A stretch of DNA of 64,000 bases. It comes from Ascaris suum. Taxonomy: Eukaryota; Nematoda; Chromadorea; Rhabditida; Ascarididae. Where the stretch lies: the NCBI GenBank assembly GCA_013433145.1, contig CM024172.1, forward strand, positions 10,626,053-10,690,052, written 5' to 3'. Under the pieces are notes generated by a model. It did not search any database. It was not told the DNA's origin and was given only the letters and a program-made list of their open reading frames with translations. Of this stretch, positions 43,118-55,978 are shown one piece after another. Position 1 is the stretch's first letter. Each line of letters begins with the position of its first letter. Position numbers and translations under genes: made by a program.

Positions 43118-46100
43118 CACTTCTCATGCAGACGTCAGAAACTGTCAATGTGATGGTCATCTGTGATGCACTACAAAAACCACCTTCTACAAATATATCG
43201 TCTCCTTCTCATTTGCAAATTACGAGCATCAGAGATTTAAGCGTGTACGCAGATATGCTAAATGGTACATCCAACCTGGCACATATGTCCACGTCCGTAC
43301 ACGGGCATGCGCGTACAGATACACATACACATGCACAAATGCGAACACATATATACGTTTAAAAAGCAAGGAAAGAGTGTTTATAGAGAGGAAATTTCAT
43401 TTAAAATCCTGGTGTATGTCTTCACATATGTTTATCAAAAACGATGACAGAAAAACGATTATTCGCTAAAACTCAGAGAAGAGCTTCGTGATCCGATTGC
43501 GGTGAGGAAAAATAAAACAAAGCGAACAAAGAAGCAACAACCCTCTGAAAATGGTCTCAATGCTGAAACGTTCGGCACAATGAACAAAGAACGATATGCT
43601 AATAATGGTTGATAGAGGGGCAATTGAAAAAAAAATTTCTTTAACTCCATGAAGCTAAGATGACCTACATTTATACAAGAGCAGTCAAATTTATTGGCGT
43701 TCATATAATAAAGCGATCCTTTCAGCCAACAGTCATGCTGTTGAAGTCATCGAATAGGTGCATTAGAGTATGGTTGCGTCAGCGAATAGAAAACAATAGA
43801 GAGAGATCCTTATATAGGCACAATTATATATGAATGTGTGGCATCTCGAAAGACTCATATGTCACCCTTGTCACAACGTCAAATCCTTACTCCTCTGAGG
43901 TGCACCACATCCACTTTCGCCAAAAGGATGTGTCTCGTTTCATAACAGCTTCAAGCGCAAACGAAGCCCATCAAAAATTTGCAATCTTCGACGTATTTAC
44001 AATCGCATTTTGCTCAAACGAAACTTTCCAATAATTTAAATGTCTGAGAAAAAAAAAGCAGAAAAATTTCACTAAATTCATACAAAAGAATGACGTGAAA
44101 CCTATGCGATATGTTTACAAGTTAACTAAATAAATGGAAAATTTTCTCTCATAGAATTATTTACAATGTCGAAAATTTTTGCAGCAATAGATATTCAGCA
44201 TTAATTGCTAGCCCGATATATGTTCGGCCAAACAAAAGCGTTTAAATATAAACTGCTCACTAATTTCTTTTATTTATTGAAATTTTTACTGTTTTCGTGC
44301 ATTGAAAGGAAAGATGTTACGAAGTAAAATATGCCAATCATGTTTGCACTTATTTTTCTATTCGACCTTTAAACAATACAATTATGCCACAAATGTGGTG
44401 CATTACTTTCAATTTATATAGAAATGATCCGTCTATTCTGCTTAAATTGAACATAATATAAATGTATCATATATTATAGGTAAATATAACTCAGAAATTT
44501 TGATTGTAGTGATGCGTTCAATTATTGAAGGTGTAAAATGGATCACATCCACGTTATCTATAATCAACGTTATGCTCTAAAACTTCAAACAAATGTAGAG
44601 GAACGTCGTTGATCTCTTCATAAATTTATGAAATGATTTATCTTTGCAAATTCAGAATTGCCACCAACGAATGCCTAGTAGCTTTCTTGATCTTCCCCCT
44701 TGGCTACCAACTTTACATATAATAACTACTCTTTATCTATGTATGTCGTAAACGTATTTACACGAAAAAAATTTAGCACGATATTTGTCGTTTTGTGTGA
44801 TAAAGTTTCCTCCAGTATATACATAGCAATTCATATAGGTAGGTAACTAAAATAGTATAGATGATATAGTAGAAGCAAATAACGAGGAAACGAAAGTTTG
44901 CGAATTTTAATTATATGATGTTTAAAGAATGAATTGCTTGATGTAGAACGACGATTGAAGTTTATTGTCGTGTCAAGAAAGCAACGTTTTACAGAGACTT
45001 ATTGAATCAAAACGGCCGATTCGATTATCGAAACTAACAGAAATATTTATAAAGAGGTGCAAAAATTGTATACACTTTTAAGCTGTAACAATCGTTACTT
45101 ATAACTTGAAATATGGAACATATCGGATAAATTTGCAAATTGCATACCTCTGAAACGTTGAAAATATTTCTTCTGGCAACTGAAATCACAAATGCTTAAA
45201 TGGCTCATCTGAAAGTACTCCTAAACTGCAGGAATATTTTCAATAAATACTCATTACTAGTTGATAAATGTGTGTACGAATGATAGCAGTCGGAAGAATT
45301 ACGCATTGCTGTAAACGAACTCAATCATTACTTAATCCTAAAAAAAAATTGATGGCAATCGAGTTTCATTTATTAAACATCCAATCTTGATTTCAACTAT
45401 GAAACGAAAGTTGATCACAATTGAGCGGAAATTAATACTTAGCTACTGATATAAAATTCGGATGTACAACAAAATTACGATGAAAAATCGATAAGTACTT
45501 CATAGTAGTAAATGCAAAAAAAAAACTTTTCAATCATTAATGACACTCAAAAGAATGAAAGTGGATGGTGACTTATCAATATAGGTTTTTTTTTTTTGAA
45601 GTTGAGTCGTTCTTTCTCTCTTTTTTTCGTCGATTACTATTAGCGCAAATGTAAGTTTACGCTTATGAGCATTGCACAGTTGATTTGCTTTATTGTTTTT
45701 TTCTTTTTTTTTTGAATATTATGAGCCGATCACCTTTCCTTCTAGATAAAGCGACGTGAAAAAGTTTGTCTTTCGAAACTAACAGTTTTAACTTGAAGCT
45801 GAAATCAAGTATCATGTAGTGGAGATGTCACCTATCAATTTCCTCCGCTTTACCTTTATTGCCGAGTAGAAAATTTCCAGTACATGGGAGGAATAGAACA
45901 TTACAAATGAAGTTTTCAATTCTTTAATAAAAATTTTGATTACTATTGCATAAAAATAACACAAGCGAACTTAGGAAAAATTGAACATTTTTCATTGCAA
46001 ATTATGATATCTTTACTTGCTGTCTTGTTCCACTTCTTTTCTTCTTATTCCCATCCTTGGGAAGAAAGGCGGGAACAGGAGGAAGAGAAGAGAACAGAAA

Positions 46101-46507
46101 TGCAAGTCATTGCAATTCAACGTGACCCCCCATCGCTGAAACAGACCTCTGGCAAATTCAATGCATTCACCGTACAATTTTCTTCTTAAGCGGAACTTGG
46201 ACCATCAAGAGAAAGTGAGAGGGAACTAAGAAGTGGCCGCAAGGTAGAGAAAAGAAATTTATGCAGCTGCTGGCTGTTAGTACCAAGTAACATCTCGTGA
46301 CGATTTACAAAACTAACAATTGGCAAAGCTCAACCTCTTTGAAGGTATTTTCATTTACGCTGAGAGAAAGCAATAGAATCTGTTTTGTTCTCGGGATGTT
46401 TGAGGATATTAGAACATGAATGTCATGCATTTACGACATGTCTATGAGCAGAATGCCCGGCAGATGGTGAGGGTGAGAGTGTCCTTGTTTAATGTTCATG
46501 TAGAGAG
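43118..46507. other. Intergenic, no supported gene
   Basis: A CA/GC-alternating patch (CACATGCACAAATGCG type words) lies at about 43290-43355. A plus-strand frame at 43834-44034 is open but unsupported. From about 44040 to 45990 the DNA is very AT-rich with short frames only and several T runs. Confidence 0.45.
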
Positions 46508-46717
46508 ATGCCGCAGACAAAAAGCAATTGCCGAATCGAGCATTTCAGTTGCGAACTAATCGAAAATGTTGCAATGTTTGAGAATGAAAGCAAATATTTT
46601 TTCAAGGTCTCATTGAAAAGTAATCGTATAATGACTTCGAAAGACGATCGGCATCGTTTATTTGAACAAATATATTGTGAATTTCTCAAGAGAAAGAGCG
46701 ATACCTGTAGCAAATAA
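46508..46717 (+). CDS. Candidate small ORF, 69 residues
   Basis: A complete plus-strand frame from ATG to TAA. The product is charged and soluble-looking (IEHFSCELIENVAMFENESK, then SKDDRHRLFEQIYCEFLKRK). No domain is recognised. The minus strand over the same bases is part of a 130-codon hydrophobic frame (46881-46489) that also has splice-like signals (CAG/GTGTGT, CTACAG), so the strand is ambiguous. Confidence 0.25.
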   Translation: MPQTKSNCRIEHFSCELIENVAMFENESKYFFKVSLKSNRIMTSKDDRHRLFEQIYCEFLKRKSDTCSK

Positions 46718-49700
46718 TGACCAGCATATATGAAGGTCAATGAAACATTGTAAGAAATGAAAGAGAGAAGGATTATGAAGATGACCGATGACAATGAAAA
46801 CATATGTCGAATTTGTTTAGAGATATAGTGTATAACGTTAGCACACACCTGAGCAATGAGCAAAGATTGACGAAATAACATAGAAGAGAGATGCCTAGAA
46901 ATTCGTTTGGAAAATATTTCATCCTTTATTGTTTAAATTATTGACGCATTTTGTCAAAACAGAAGCGACTATTGTAATGAGCAAAATAGAACGATAGATA
47001 CGTGAAATTCGTGAAATGCAAAAGATAATTTTTTGCGAAAATATTATTAAGGAAGCCAATCAAAATCTTCTCGCTATTGATTGAAATTATCGGAGATTTC
47101 CTTCACAAGCTAATTCCATTAATGTGAAACCTATCCATTTGATATTATCCGTGTGAACTTTGCGAAACCCAACGACATCATGCGAGCAAATCCTATATTC
47201 GAAGAATCGCTCTCATATGAGACACATAACCGTTTTCACATGTCATGGCACAAATTTGTTGCAATTATTAAAGTCGACTAATAGCTGGTGGCATTATGCG
47301 TGCAGGAGAGTATTAACCATGAAAAGTAGTGTCACATCGGCGAATTACTTACCCAGTCTCTTTGAATTACCTGCACTTTTTTCCCAAAGAAGCAATTCGC
47401 CTCAATGTTCCCTTCCCTCGCATTTCCCATTCTTCATGAAGCAGCACGTCTTGACGCCACTACTTTGACGCTAGGACGTCTACCTACGGAAAAATCCTGA
47501 CGTCAATAATCCACCATTTTAGCACATATAACTGACATCTTATAATACAACGTAAATATTTTTCAAATCTCAACAGGATTGTTTTTGAAAATAGCGACAT
47601 AATGAATGAAAACGATCTGAATAGAAATATTTCTTAAGTGTACTGAAACATCGATGAAGCACTGTTTGCATAGAGGAAATGTTGCTGAACAAGAGATATG
47701 TTCAAAACGCCTAAAAATGCTTCCGATAAAAAAAGGCTCCGTTAAAGATCTCAAATTGCTCCAATCTCCAATCAGTGATTTCAACATATGAGTTATTATT
47801 ATATTTCATTTCGAATAGTGAAATTTATGTGGAAAATTAAAAATTGCGATTTAATGTTTAATGAGAAAATCTTCTTTCAAAAGATTGTTGCTGATGTTAT
47901 CACATGAATGAGACAGCATCATGAAGCGTCGAGCGATTCGTTGAGAAATTGATTATTTCTGAGAAAATTTGAACTAATCAAAGAAACGTTCACTTTAGAA
48001 AATATTATGAGCGGATAATATTACAATTGTAATGATTTCAAATATGAATAAACACAATGTTGGCATCATTTGCATCTTCGAAATGAATCGACAACTTCGT
48101 TTTTTTTTGCCTTAATATTTTCTAATAAAAATCGCTCTATAAAAGTGCCAAAGTTATGGTGGCAAGCTATTCCCTGCGCGCAATTGTTTCGGTGTCAAAA
48201 TAATAGCGGAGCCAAAACTACGTGTAGTGATAGTATCATGATATTAGCATATCAAACATGGTGGAGAGTATAAAATGAGCGTTCAACATAAACATGCAAA
48301 TCAACCATCGATGATTATGTAATAAGTCTAAGCGATGAGAATGAGAGGCGATGAATGCGAGAAAATAAAAATATTATGACGGCGCACATTGCAATTAGTA
48401 AATAAATGGATATGAGCATGGAATATACCAGTAAATGACAATATCGCAGTAGCGGTTGCAAGCAACGCTTTTGCAATTCCAATCGTCGAAGTGACCAATC
48501 TTATGAGTTACCGAAAATATTGAAATGTTCGCAATTCGGCATTCATGTTTCCGGCGATCCTATTCCTTTTCCGGTTCTTCGGTTACTTCTCTTTTAAATC
48601 GAATGTTGTAAAAAAAATGCACCCGGAATTTAATTTCTTAACTTCAGAATCGAAGTCCACCTACGTTCCTGATATATATGCACAGACATATTGCTGGCAT
48701 AAATTACATTATTTAGCGCGTTTCCGTTGCGTGTACAAATAATAAAGACCGATTGAGTGAACTAACTTGTTCTAAAGATTGAAGAGTATAGAAATAAGTT
48801 TAGTTAGGGTGGCAAAAAAAAGCGATGAAGCAAAATGCTTAGCAAAGAAGGCAGGCAGTGATAGGAAGAGGTGAATTTGATGAAATGCGAGGTACAGATG
48901 AGATTTCTGTGGTTCATTGGAGCACTTAAAAAAACATCAACAATACTTGAATTGTTATTGCATCTATTTCGTACTGCAAACCATTGAGTCAACTGTAATT
49001 TTCGATCCAGCTTCACTGATTAAATTGCGCCTAATAAGCTTCACTAGGGTGCAATTGCTTCCAACTTGTAAGCTTCGTTTGATTTTCTAATTAAGAAAGA
49101 TCACTGAAGAGAAAAAAAAAATAGATTTTCATTCGAGGCTTCTTAACGAGCTTATTTAAAGAGCTTCAATTACAGTGGCTTTATGTTCGGAATTACGAAT
49201 CCTTGTCCTTGAATGAAGAAATCCACCTGTAAAAGGGGCGAATTTCTTTGAACTTCAAGGAATGATCGCAATGATCTAGGGGACATATAAAATTTTCAAA
49301 GAAAAGTGCACAATGAGAAGAAAGAATAACTAAGAAAATGAGGTGCGCTTTTATACATTAGAAAACTATATATTGATAACTAATAGTGACAGCGGTACGA
49401 AAGCTTTTGCTATACTGCTTGCCGTGATAGAAAAAATTGCACGAAATGGACTCCGTCTATGAGATTGCCTTAAATTGACGACTGCTGAGATCATATGGCG
49501 GGGCTGTAAATTCAAAAAAAAAAAGTTCGCATCGCATTTCAAAAAGGTTGACTAAAGCACCCGACTTGTAATTTGATAAAATTGCCAGCAGAAGAGATTC
49601 TATGCTTTTGTTTCGGTAATATTATTTATTCTCTACGATCAGCATACCTCAGTGGGACACTTTACTATGAGCTACAGGAAAAACGTTTTCGAAAGGAATA

Positions 49701-49778
49701 ATTTAAGAATCATTTTGTTCGGAAAAGAGTTCACTTCTGAAATAGAAGCGCTACCTGAGATCAACATTTCAAAATAAT
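46718..49778. other. Intergenic, no supported gene
   Basis: Scattered frames (plus 47160-47468, minus 47787-47563, plus 48070-48273) have no motif or splice partner. The remainder is AT-rich. Confidence 0.4.
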
Positions 49779-49958
49779 TTAGTGACGAGTATTGAAGAAT
49801 GGAAATTCACTTATTAAACGTTGAAACATCAGTTCTTTCCAGAACACCGAATTTTCCGGTTGTGCGAAAATGACCTCACTATGTGTTTTAGACATAATTG
49901 GTTTCTTTTTACCTGAAACGTAAAAGATTCCAAATAGTTTTTCCTTCATTCGAGTCAC
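49779..49958 (-). CDS. Candidate terminal exon, 59 codons, unknown product
   Basis: A strong minus-strand acceptor (ATTGAATTTTGCAG) opens a phase-0 frame to TAA: VTRMKEKLFGIFYVSGKKKP, then IMSKTHSEVIFAQPENSVFW and KELMFQRLISEFPFFNTRH. An internal GTAAAA after the first 46 bases could instead be a donor, making a tiny exon. No family is recognised and no upstream partner was identified. Confidence 0.3.
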   Translation of the reverse strand: MTRMKEKLFGIFYVSGKKKPIMSKTHSEVIFAQPENSVFWKELMFQRLISEFPFFNTRH

Positions 49959-52300
49959 CTGCAAAATTCAATAGCAGGTAGGAAAAATTTGTACCCATAA
50001 TCAGCACAGTGAAATAAACGCAAACTGCATTTGCAATATCTTAGTAATTTTTTAAACTCTAGGTGATTTTGAAGTTGAAATAAGATTGCAGGAATGAAGA
50101 AACGAATATAATGGCATTTGCGCAAGAGAAAAATCAGTGACCATTATTCGTCTAATTCACCCAAAATGGCTCAAATTATTGCTCGATTCATTGTCGTTTT
50201 ATCGTTTGTCTGATTGAAGTTTATGGTTCGGCCGGCTGATGTAACAGATTACTGCTGACACAAAACACTTATAAAGGTAATACCCTTCATAAGCGGAACC
50301 AGGAAAACAAGTGACACGCGTTGTCTAAAGCATTACCGACATTCATTGTGTCATTTCATTTTTTTTTTACTGAAACTCACTGAAATTTACGGAGCGAAAT
50401 AAATCAGTCGTGGGTGCTTCCTAAATTTCTCACAAAGTCCCCGAAAATTTCTACAAATAAACTCAACGATGAAAGTTTTTCATAGAGATTTCCATAGAGA
50501 TTTTAAAAAATCCATATTATTGAATTGTTTATTTATGTCGGCAAACTTTACAGTGCCGTATAAACCGTGCATGAATGATTGCACTAATACACTGTGACAA
50601 TTGAAAGTTTTATCGAATTTTTTTAATCGTTGATATCTCTCTTTTTTTTTAAGATTTTCGCTTGGAACTTCAAATTGTTGCATCTTTTTATGCATTTCAA
50701 CGAAATTTTGTGCATCGTTCTAATCTATACTTTATCTCAAATTACCGCACCAATTAAAATTTTCGGGTTAAAATTTTCCCACATGCAGTATTACTAGCAA
50801 GATCACGTATAACAGACTACCAAATTGGGAAGCACTGATATCGCATACTAGTTTATGAAATGAGCCAATATATGGAAGCGCTCGTGGACATACGATGAAT
50901 TACAACTTCCTGAAGTGTCGCTCATTTTAATTGTGCGAGGAATGCTTTCTACTACAGTAGCCTATATCGAAGCACATAAGCGCTATCAAATGTATGCAAT
51001 AAGTCTAACACATACGTTCAATACGTATTGCGAGGGAGATGAGGGAAAATGATGGCGAGAGAGAATTTTTCTGAAGGTGGTGCGAAGGTGGCAAACCTTA
51101 ATATATGGAAGTGCCAAATGCATTGACGCAAAATGTGTCGCGTTAGGTGAAGTAAACTTTACAATGCATTATTCAAATAGCGTTTTAACGAGTTACGACA
51201 ATACTTTGCGTTGCATGTGCCACGCACTTCATAATTAAATGGCAGCAATGACGATTTACGTCTGCAAATTTGATGTTGTCGAATAAATTCAACCGAATTG
51301 CCCATTAAAGTAAAACTTCGCACTGATCACATATTGCCGAGTCGGCAAAAAAAAAAACGCTGAGTTTTTGTGAATCCGGTAATGAGGTTGATTCAATCGA
51401 CGGCTTCAATTCTACTTCAATCAAATAACTCAATTTGTGCTTTAATCTAGAGACTAAAATAATTTTGAAAGCATTAAATGAGATATTATACGCATCTAAT
51501 ATTGCACCTTATAATTTTTGATTACAGGTAATAAACTTGTGTGGAAAACTCAAAAGATATGTGAAGTAATTTGTGATTTCTTCCTAATATGTATAATTTA
51601 ATTTATTAATATTTATGCATAACAAATCAACACGTCACACCAGTCAATCTCTTATGATATACACCAAATATGTTACATTCGCAATTTAACCGATCCAACT
51701 TTGGTGCCGCATACTTGGTTGATTGACAGTGACACCATCACTTTCATTCCTAGCACTTTCAATGAAAGCAAATTCATAGCCTCATGTTTATGACACCTCA
51801 TCTTGTGGTTGATGTTGATAAGGAGAATTTTAACGTTTTTTTTTTATTTAATATGCTAGAGTTCTTTGTGAATATCGTTGGCAAAATTAGATTGATACCC
51901 ATACTGACGTTATTTTTCTATGTGTCTCATCTTTGTATGCGTGCTTTTCTTGTTTCTTATTCTTTTCTCTTCTTCATGACGAATATTGTCCGATTTTGTC
52001 GCTTAGGCGCGTTTGCTGACATTTTTTTTTATAACCTTGCGTATACATTGCCATCGTGTGTTTCCACAACATATGATGTATTTTACATTTTTACATCCAG
52101 CAGCACTTAGAGGTTATCTACACATATTTAATTAAAACCTATTACCATAAGTTTCTAATGCTCGGCCTTGTAGGTTTCCGAGGCGATTCATGGTTTGATA
52201 AAAGTGCGAAAAATCTGACGAAATGTGGGAGAGCTTCGTTGCCGCAGGAGAATGGAAAGCAATATTTTGTGGATAGAGAGCGAAAATGTGATGGGAATTG
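49959..52300. other. Intergenic, no supported gene
   Basis: AT-rich. The plus-strand frame at 51784-52110 is very hydrophobic and phenylalanine-rich, as expected by chance in T-rich DNA. The minus-strand lysine-rich frame at 50695-50480 is the A-rich counterpart. Confidence 0.4.
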
Positions 52301-52368
52301 AGAGGGGGGGGGGGGGGGAGGGGGAGGGCGGAAGGGAGGGTGGGGGGCTATGGGGAGGGAAAGAAGGA
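52301..52368 (+). repeat. G-rich tract with quadruplex potential
   Basis: A run of 15 guanines is followed by repeated groups of three to six G separated by one to four bases (GGGGGAGGGCGGAAGGGAGG and on to GGGGAGGG). This satisfies the four-G-tract rule for an intramolecular quadruplex several times over. It lies inside a plus-strand open frame (52225-52455) that reads as Gly-rich and is not a credible gene. Confidence 0.9.
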
Positions 52369-53787
52369 AAGACGAAGAAGAGGCAAATAAAAGTGATTCC
52401 TGTTGTTTGTCAGTTATGTTCTCTCAAGGACTATGTGCTTTCAAGCATGTTTTAATAATTCATCGTCTCTATGAACATTGACGACAACTTCCTTCTCCTG
52501 AGAAGCGAGCTCATAACTATGCAATAGGTCACCTCCACCATTTGCTGAATACTTTTTGTGCTGGTTCAAGCGAAAAGAGTTGCAGACATATATCAAATAC
52601 ATCGATCATAGCCTTAGCTCCTGAAATCCGAGTGCTTTTCGATGAGATAGTTTCAATGTGTTTGATGCTTTTTAAGGTGTGAAAGCAGATTGCCGTTAAT
52701 GGTGAAAAAGAAACTGCGAGAAAATTTATTCAATTTTACTCAAACTTTTCATGCCATCATTCTAGGACAATCACTCTTTCTTGAAAAGTTTTGTTTTTTT
52801 TTTTGCATTAAACGGCCGAAAAATTCTGAAGTCATATCTGCTACGAATGAAGTGCGATGTTATTCGAGCTTGTTCTAGGCAGCATATAGCAATTACCTCA
52901 CCTCTGATCTTATAGGATTTTTTTTAGCCATGGAATTTGAATTCACTGCGACAGTTATGTTTGCCAAGAAGAAGCACAAAAAGGAAACTAACGCTTTACA
53001 ATAATATTTTATCCCACGAAGGATGCGAAATCGGTCCATAGCTGTCGATCACTGGTTTTTTATCAGTTGCTGTCCCTGAAGGAATCTCGTGTTAACAGTG
53101 TGTATCGGAGTTGCCGCCTGCCATTACATTTCAACTTTAATCCTCTCAGTTCACTGAAACATTGAAATTTATAGTGATAGATGAATAGGATGGCCTAAAA
53201 CCGTTATATATTGGTTGATCCGAATTAAACTTAAGTAGTATACAACTTAAACTCTTACGACAATGATTGATCCAATGAATATCCCACAATTACGCTCATG
53301 AGGAAAACACAAATAGAAGTGCAAACATAAATTCGAGACCTTCTAAAACGTTATCGACCAACGCTTTATGTGCCAAATTTAGCAAATTGAGAATTTTAGC
53401 TTCTCGAATCAATTCTTCTATGTTATGAGAAGAAATATATTGCATTTCGGCGAAAATTTTTTGCATTTATAAAATAATTTCCTCATTTCAATGCTGAGAA
53501 TTTACAATCAAATTGCAGCATTCATCGATTTTTATATTCTCGTTGTTTGCACGTAAAGGCAGATTGTTCATCTGTAAGCACTCAATTATATGATTACTAT
53601 GCAAAACGTGCAGTTCAGAAAATTGTAGTGTGCGTTTTTCAATTTGAAGGTTGCACCCGACTCCAAACTTAATCACTCAGATACGACCTCATAATCGGTA
53701 AAAGCTCGACCTCAGTAGTAGACCTCAGATCATTGCAGTCCACCTTCAGTGTCATTCGCTCTTCCATGACAGTTGACCTTGGTTGTC
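52369..53787. other. Intergenic, no supported gene
   Basis: AT-rich with short frames only; nothing recognised. Confidence 0.45.
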
Positions 53788-54138
53788 CTATTGCCAGTCG
53801 ACTTTTCTTATCAGTCGATTTTCGTTTATCATTACTGAGTTACTGCTTCTCATTATCGTTGCTGGTTGTTTCAATTCGTTTGTTTGATTTACTATGCTTT
53901 CTGTTGAGTTACAAGAGATGAGCTTCATCAAACCGGCAGGCCATGTAACCACTGTACTATCGTCGTCTTCCTGCTGATGCCAGTCAGAAGTCTCGCAGAT
54001 AAAACAGCCAGAGCAAACTTTGAATTTCTTGTCGAGCTGACGAGTATGGTCGATGCACTTAATGAAGATTGCATGGAAGGAAATTAGCGACAGCAATGAT
54101 TCAATTAGTTCTTTCCATCGAAGCAGAATCTGCGTCAT
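53788..54138 (-). CDS. Candidate ORF, 116 residues, unknown product
   Basis: A complete minus-strand frame from ATG to TAG. It starts MTQILLRWKELIESLLSLIS, has a C-x-x-C-x-x-C cluster (CSGCFICETSDW), an acidic patch (QQEDDDSTVV) and a Ser/Asn-rich basic end. No family is recognised. The plus strand has its own open frame across about 53904-54089 (including SLADKTARANFEFLVELTSM), so this is either a real gene with an antisense shadow or two chance frames in a patch of higher G+C. Confidence 0.3.
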   Translation of the reverse strand: MTQILLRWKELIESLLSLISFHAIFIKCIDHTRQLDKKFKVCSGCFICETSDWHQQEDDDSTVVTWPAGLMKLISCNSTESIVNQTNELKQPATIMRSSNSVMINENRLIRKVDWQ

Positions 54139-54720
54139 TTCACATCCTTATTGTAACTTTCTCGCTTGATGATCCAAATTATTGAATATAACTCTTCGAT
54201 ATTCTCATCTCAGATATTCGCCATCAATTTAACGAAACGATTCTTGTGGAATAAAAATTTTCACTTAAGGATATCTGAGAAGAGATTATACGTTGCAGTG
54301 TCAGGAAGTTGATAGGCACTCCATTTGTAGAATCATTGAGTTGAACGGAAATGAAATTTGTAGCCGAATTGTTTAGGTGCTAAAACGCTAAACTATCGCT
54401 TCATTAAACAGATTTAAAAATCGTACGCACTAAATATTGCCCATTACCTTCGCAATGTATATTTTTTCATGCTGCTTGGTTGATGCAAGCTTGTTTTTTT
54501 TTTCTTCCGGACCGCGTGAACACTATTTTTATCTATCATTCTATTCGCTATTCGATAAATGGCGACAGTTAGTCCACGCTAAGTGATACACATTTCAACT
54601 TTATGCTAAGTGATCCATACTCGATAAGATCACACAAATAAAATACTTCCTCGATTCAATTAATTAAGTTGTCGATTCAATTTTTCTGCGCATCTTCTGC
54701 TTTCGACGCCTCTCATTCAG

Positions 54721-55069
54721 TTTGCGGAAGTGATTATAATGGAGGATTGCGGAGGTATGCTCATTTCGAGTAATCTCCATTACTACATGATGAAGGATTA
54801 TGAGGATGTCGCATTTCACTTTCAATCTATTTCCATATGGTTGTTATTGGGCTTATCATGTCTAAACCTTTATGAATCTATTAATATTGCTTGTATTACT
54901 CCTTGGCACGCTCTATTAGTTGTATGGCATTTTTATTTCATTCATATATGCTCTGTGTTTAATGCGCAAAGTGCGATAAGACTGCAATGCCGATCTTTCC
55001 TATTTGGCTCGGGATCTAATTTTTCCTCTGTCAGTCTCCATTTTTTATTTGATTTGACTGTGCGAAGAA
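54721..55069 (+). CDS. Candidate exon, 116 codons, membrane-like
   Basis: A plus-strand frame is open the whole way from a strong acceptor (GCCTCTCATTCAG) to a consensus donor GTGAGT at 55070. It encodes FAEVIIMEDCGGMLI, then a hydrophobic stretch (SIWLLLGLSCLNLYESINIA, WHALLVVWHFYFIHICSVF) that could make two membrane helices. No family is recognised. T-rich DNA readily yields such hydrophobic frames, so the splice sites are the main support. Confidence 0.33.
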
Positions 55070-55606
55070 GTGAGTGATATTCTCCTTGTGCCGTTGATTT
55101 AAATTGTCAATACGTCTTATAATTATATCCTTGCTAGCCGTTTAAACAGTACAATGCATCCAACATCCTACACTCAACTATCTGTATTTCTAAGGCTAAT
55201 ATTCCCCCATGTTCGGCAGAAGAGGTGATGGTTTAAAAAACATGTTCAGTGATCTTCATTAATGTAGAGCTTCAAGCAAATGCACCTTCCCATTTTTATG
55301 CACGACCTTCTCAGTATTTTTCATGATGGTTTATTTCGTTGCAAATTCAACGACGACATCAAAGCTTTTTCAATCGTTAACGATCGTCCACTTTACGAAA
55401 ATCGTTAATGCAACTCTCATATAGTTGTTACTCCGTCCTCTTAAGTGCTCGGAAAGTAAAACTCATTTTTGCACGTTAATGAGCGCAACATCATAGGGAA
55501 TAATTTCTCGAAGAAATTGAGATTAGTTCGGACAATTTTCTTCGAACGTTTGAAAGTTTTGACGACGAGGAACTTTTGACTAGGAGAAAGTCGAAAATAG
55601 GCGAAA

Positions 55607-55978
55607 TTGACTACGAGAATTTCAAAAAAAAAAGGCCTCAAAGATAACTGGGAAATCAAGTTGAACATTCTGAGAGCTCTCATAGCCACAAAGTCGAAAA
55701 CAATGTACCACTGTTCTCAAATTTTCCTCGTTCATGTGTATGGAGTCCCACTGATATCAAATCAGTTAATAAAAGCAAAATATAAAACGGAAGTCAGCTC
55801 ACTAAAAAAAATTCACGAGCAAAAAGTCCTGTGTCATCCTTGTAGTCTCAATTATTGCAACTTCAATCTCTTAGCTTCGGCCTTTTCAATCGAACCTAAT
55901 AATGAAATCCAAATTGCTAATCATGAACCTTATTTAAAGTTCAACCAATTTTTTCTCTTATATTTCAAAATCACATAG
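55607..55978 (+). CDS. Candidate long open frame, 123 codons
   Basis: One of the longest open frames outside the microsatellites and the receptor. It has no ATG near its left end and runs to TAG, so it would have to be an exon. It reads LKDNWEIKLNILRALIATKS early and NEIQIANHEPYLKFNQFFLL late. No acceptor is obvious at the left and no family is recognised. Confidence 0.22.
   Translation: MTTRISKKKGLKDNWEIKLNILRALIATKSKTMYHCSQIFLVHVYGVPLISNQLIKAKYKTEVSSLKKIHEQKVLCHPCSLNYCNFNLLASAFSIEPNNEIQIANHEPYLKFNQFFLLYFKIT

Noticed and set aside
51784..52110. 108-codon hydrophobic plus-strand frame
   Set aside because: It is Phe-rich and lies in T-rich DNA, where chance hydrophobic frames are expected; no splice support.
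52225..52455. Glycine-rich frame over the G tract
   Set aside because: It is a by-product of the G homopolymer and purine-rich repeat.
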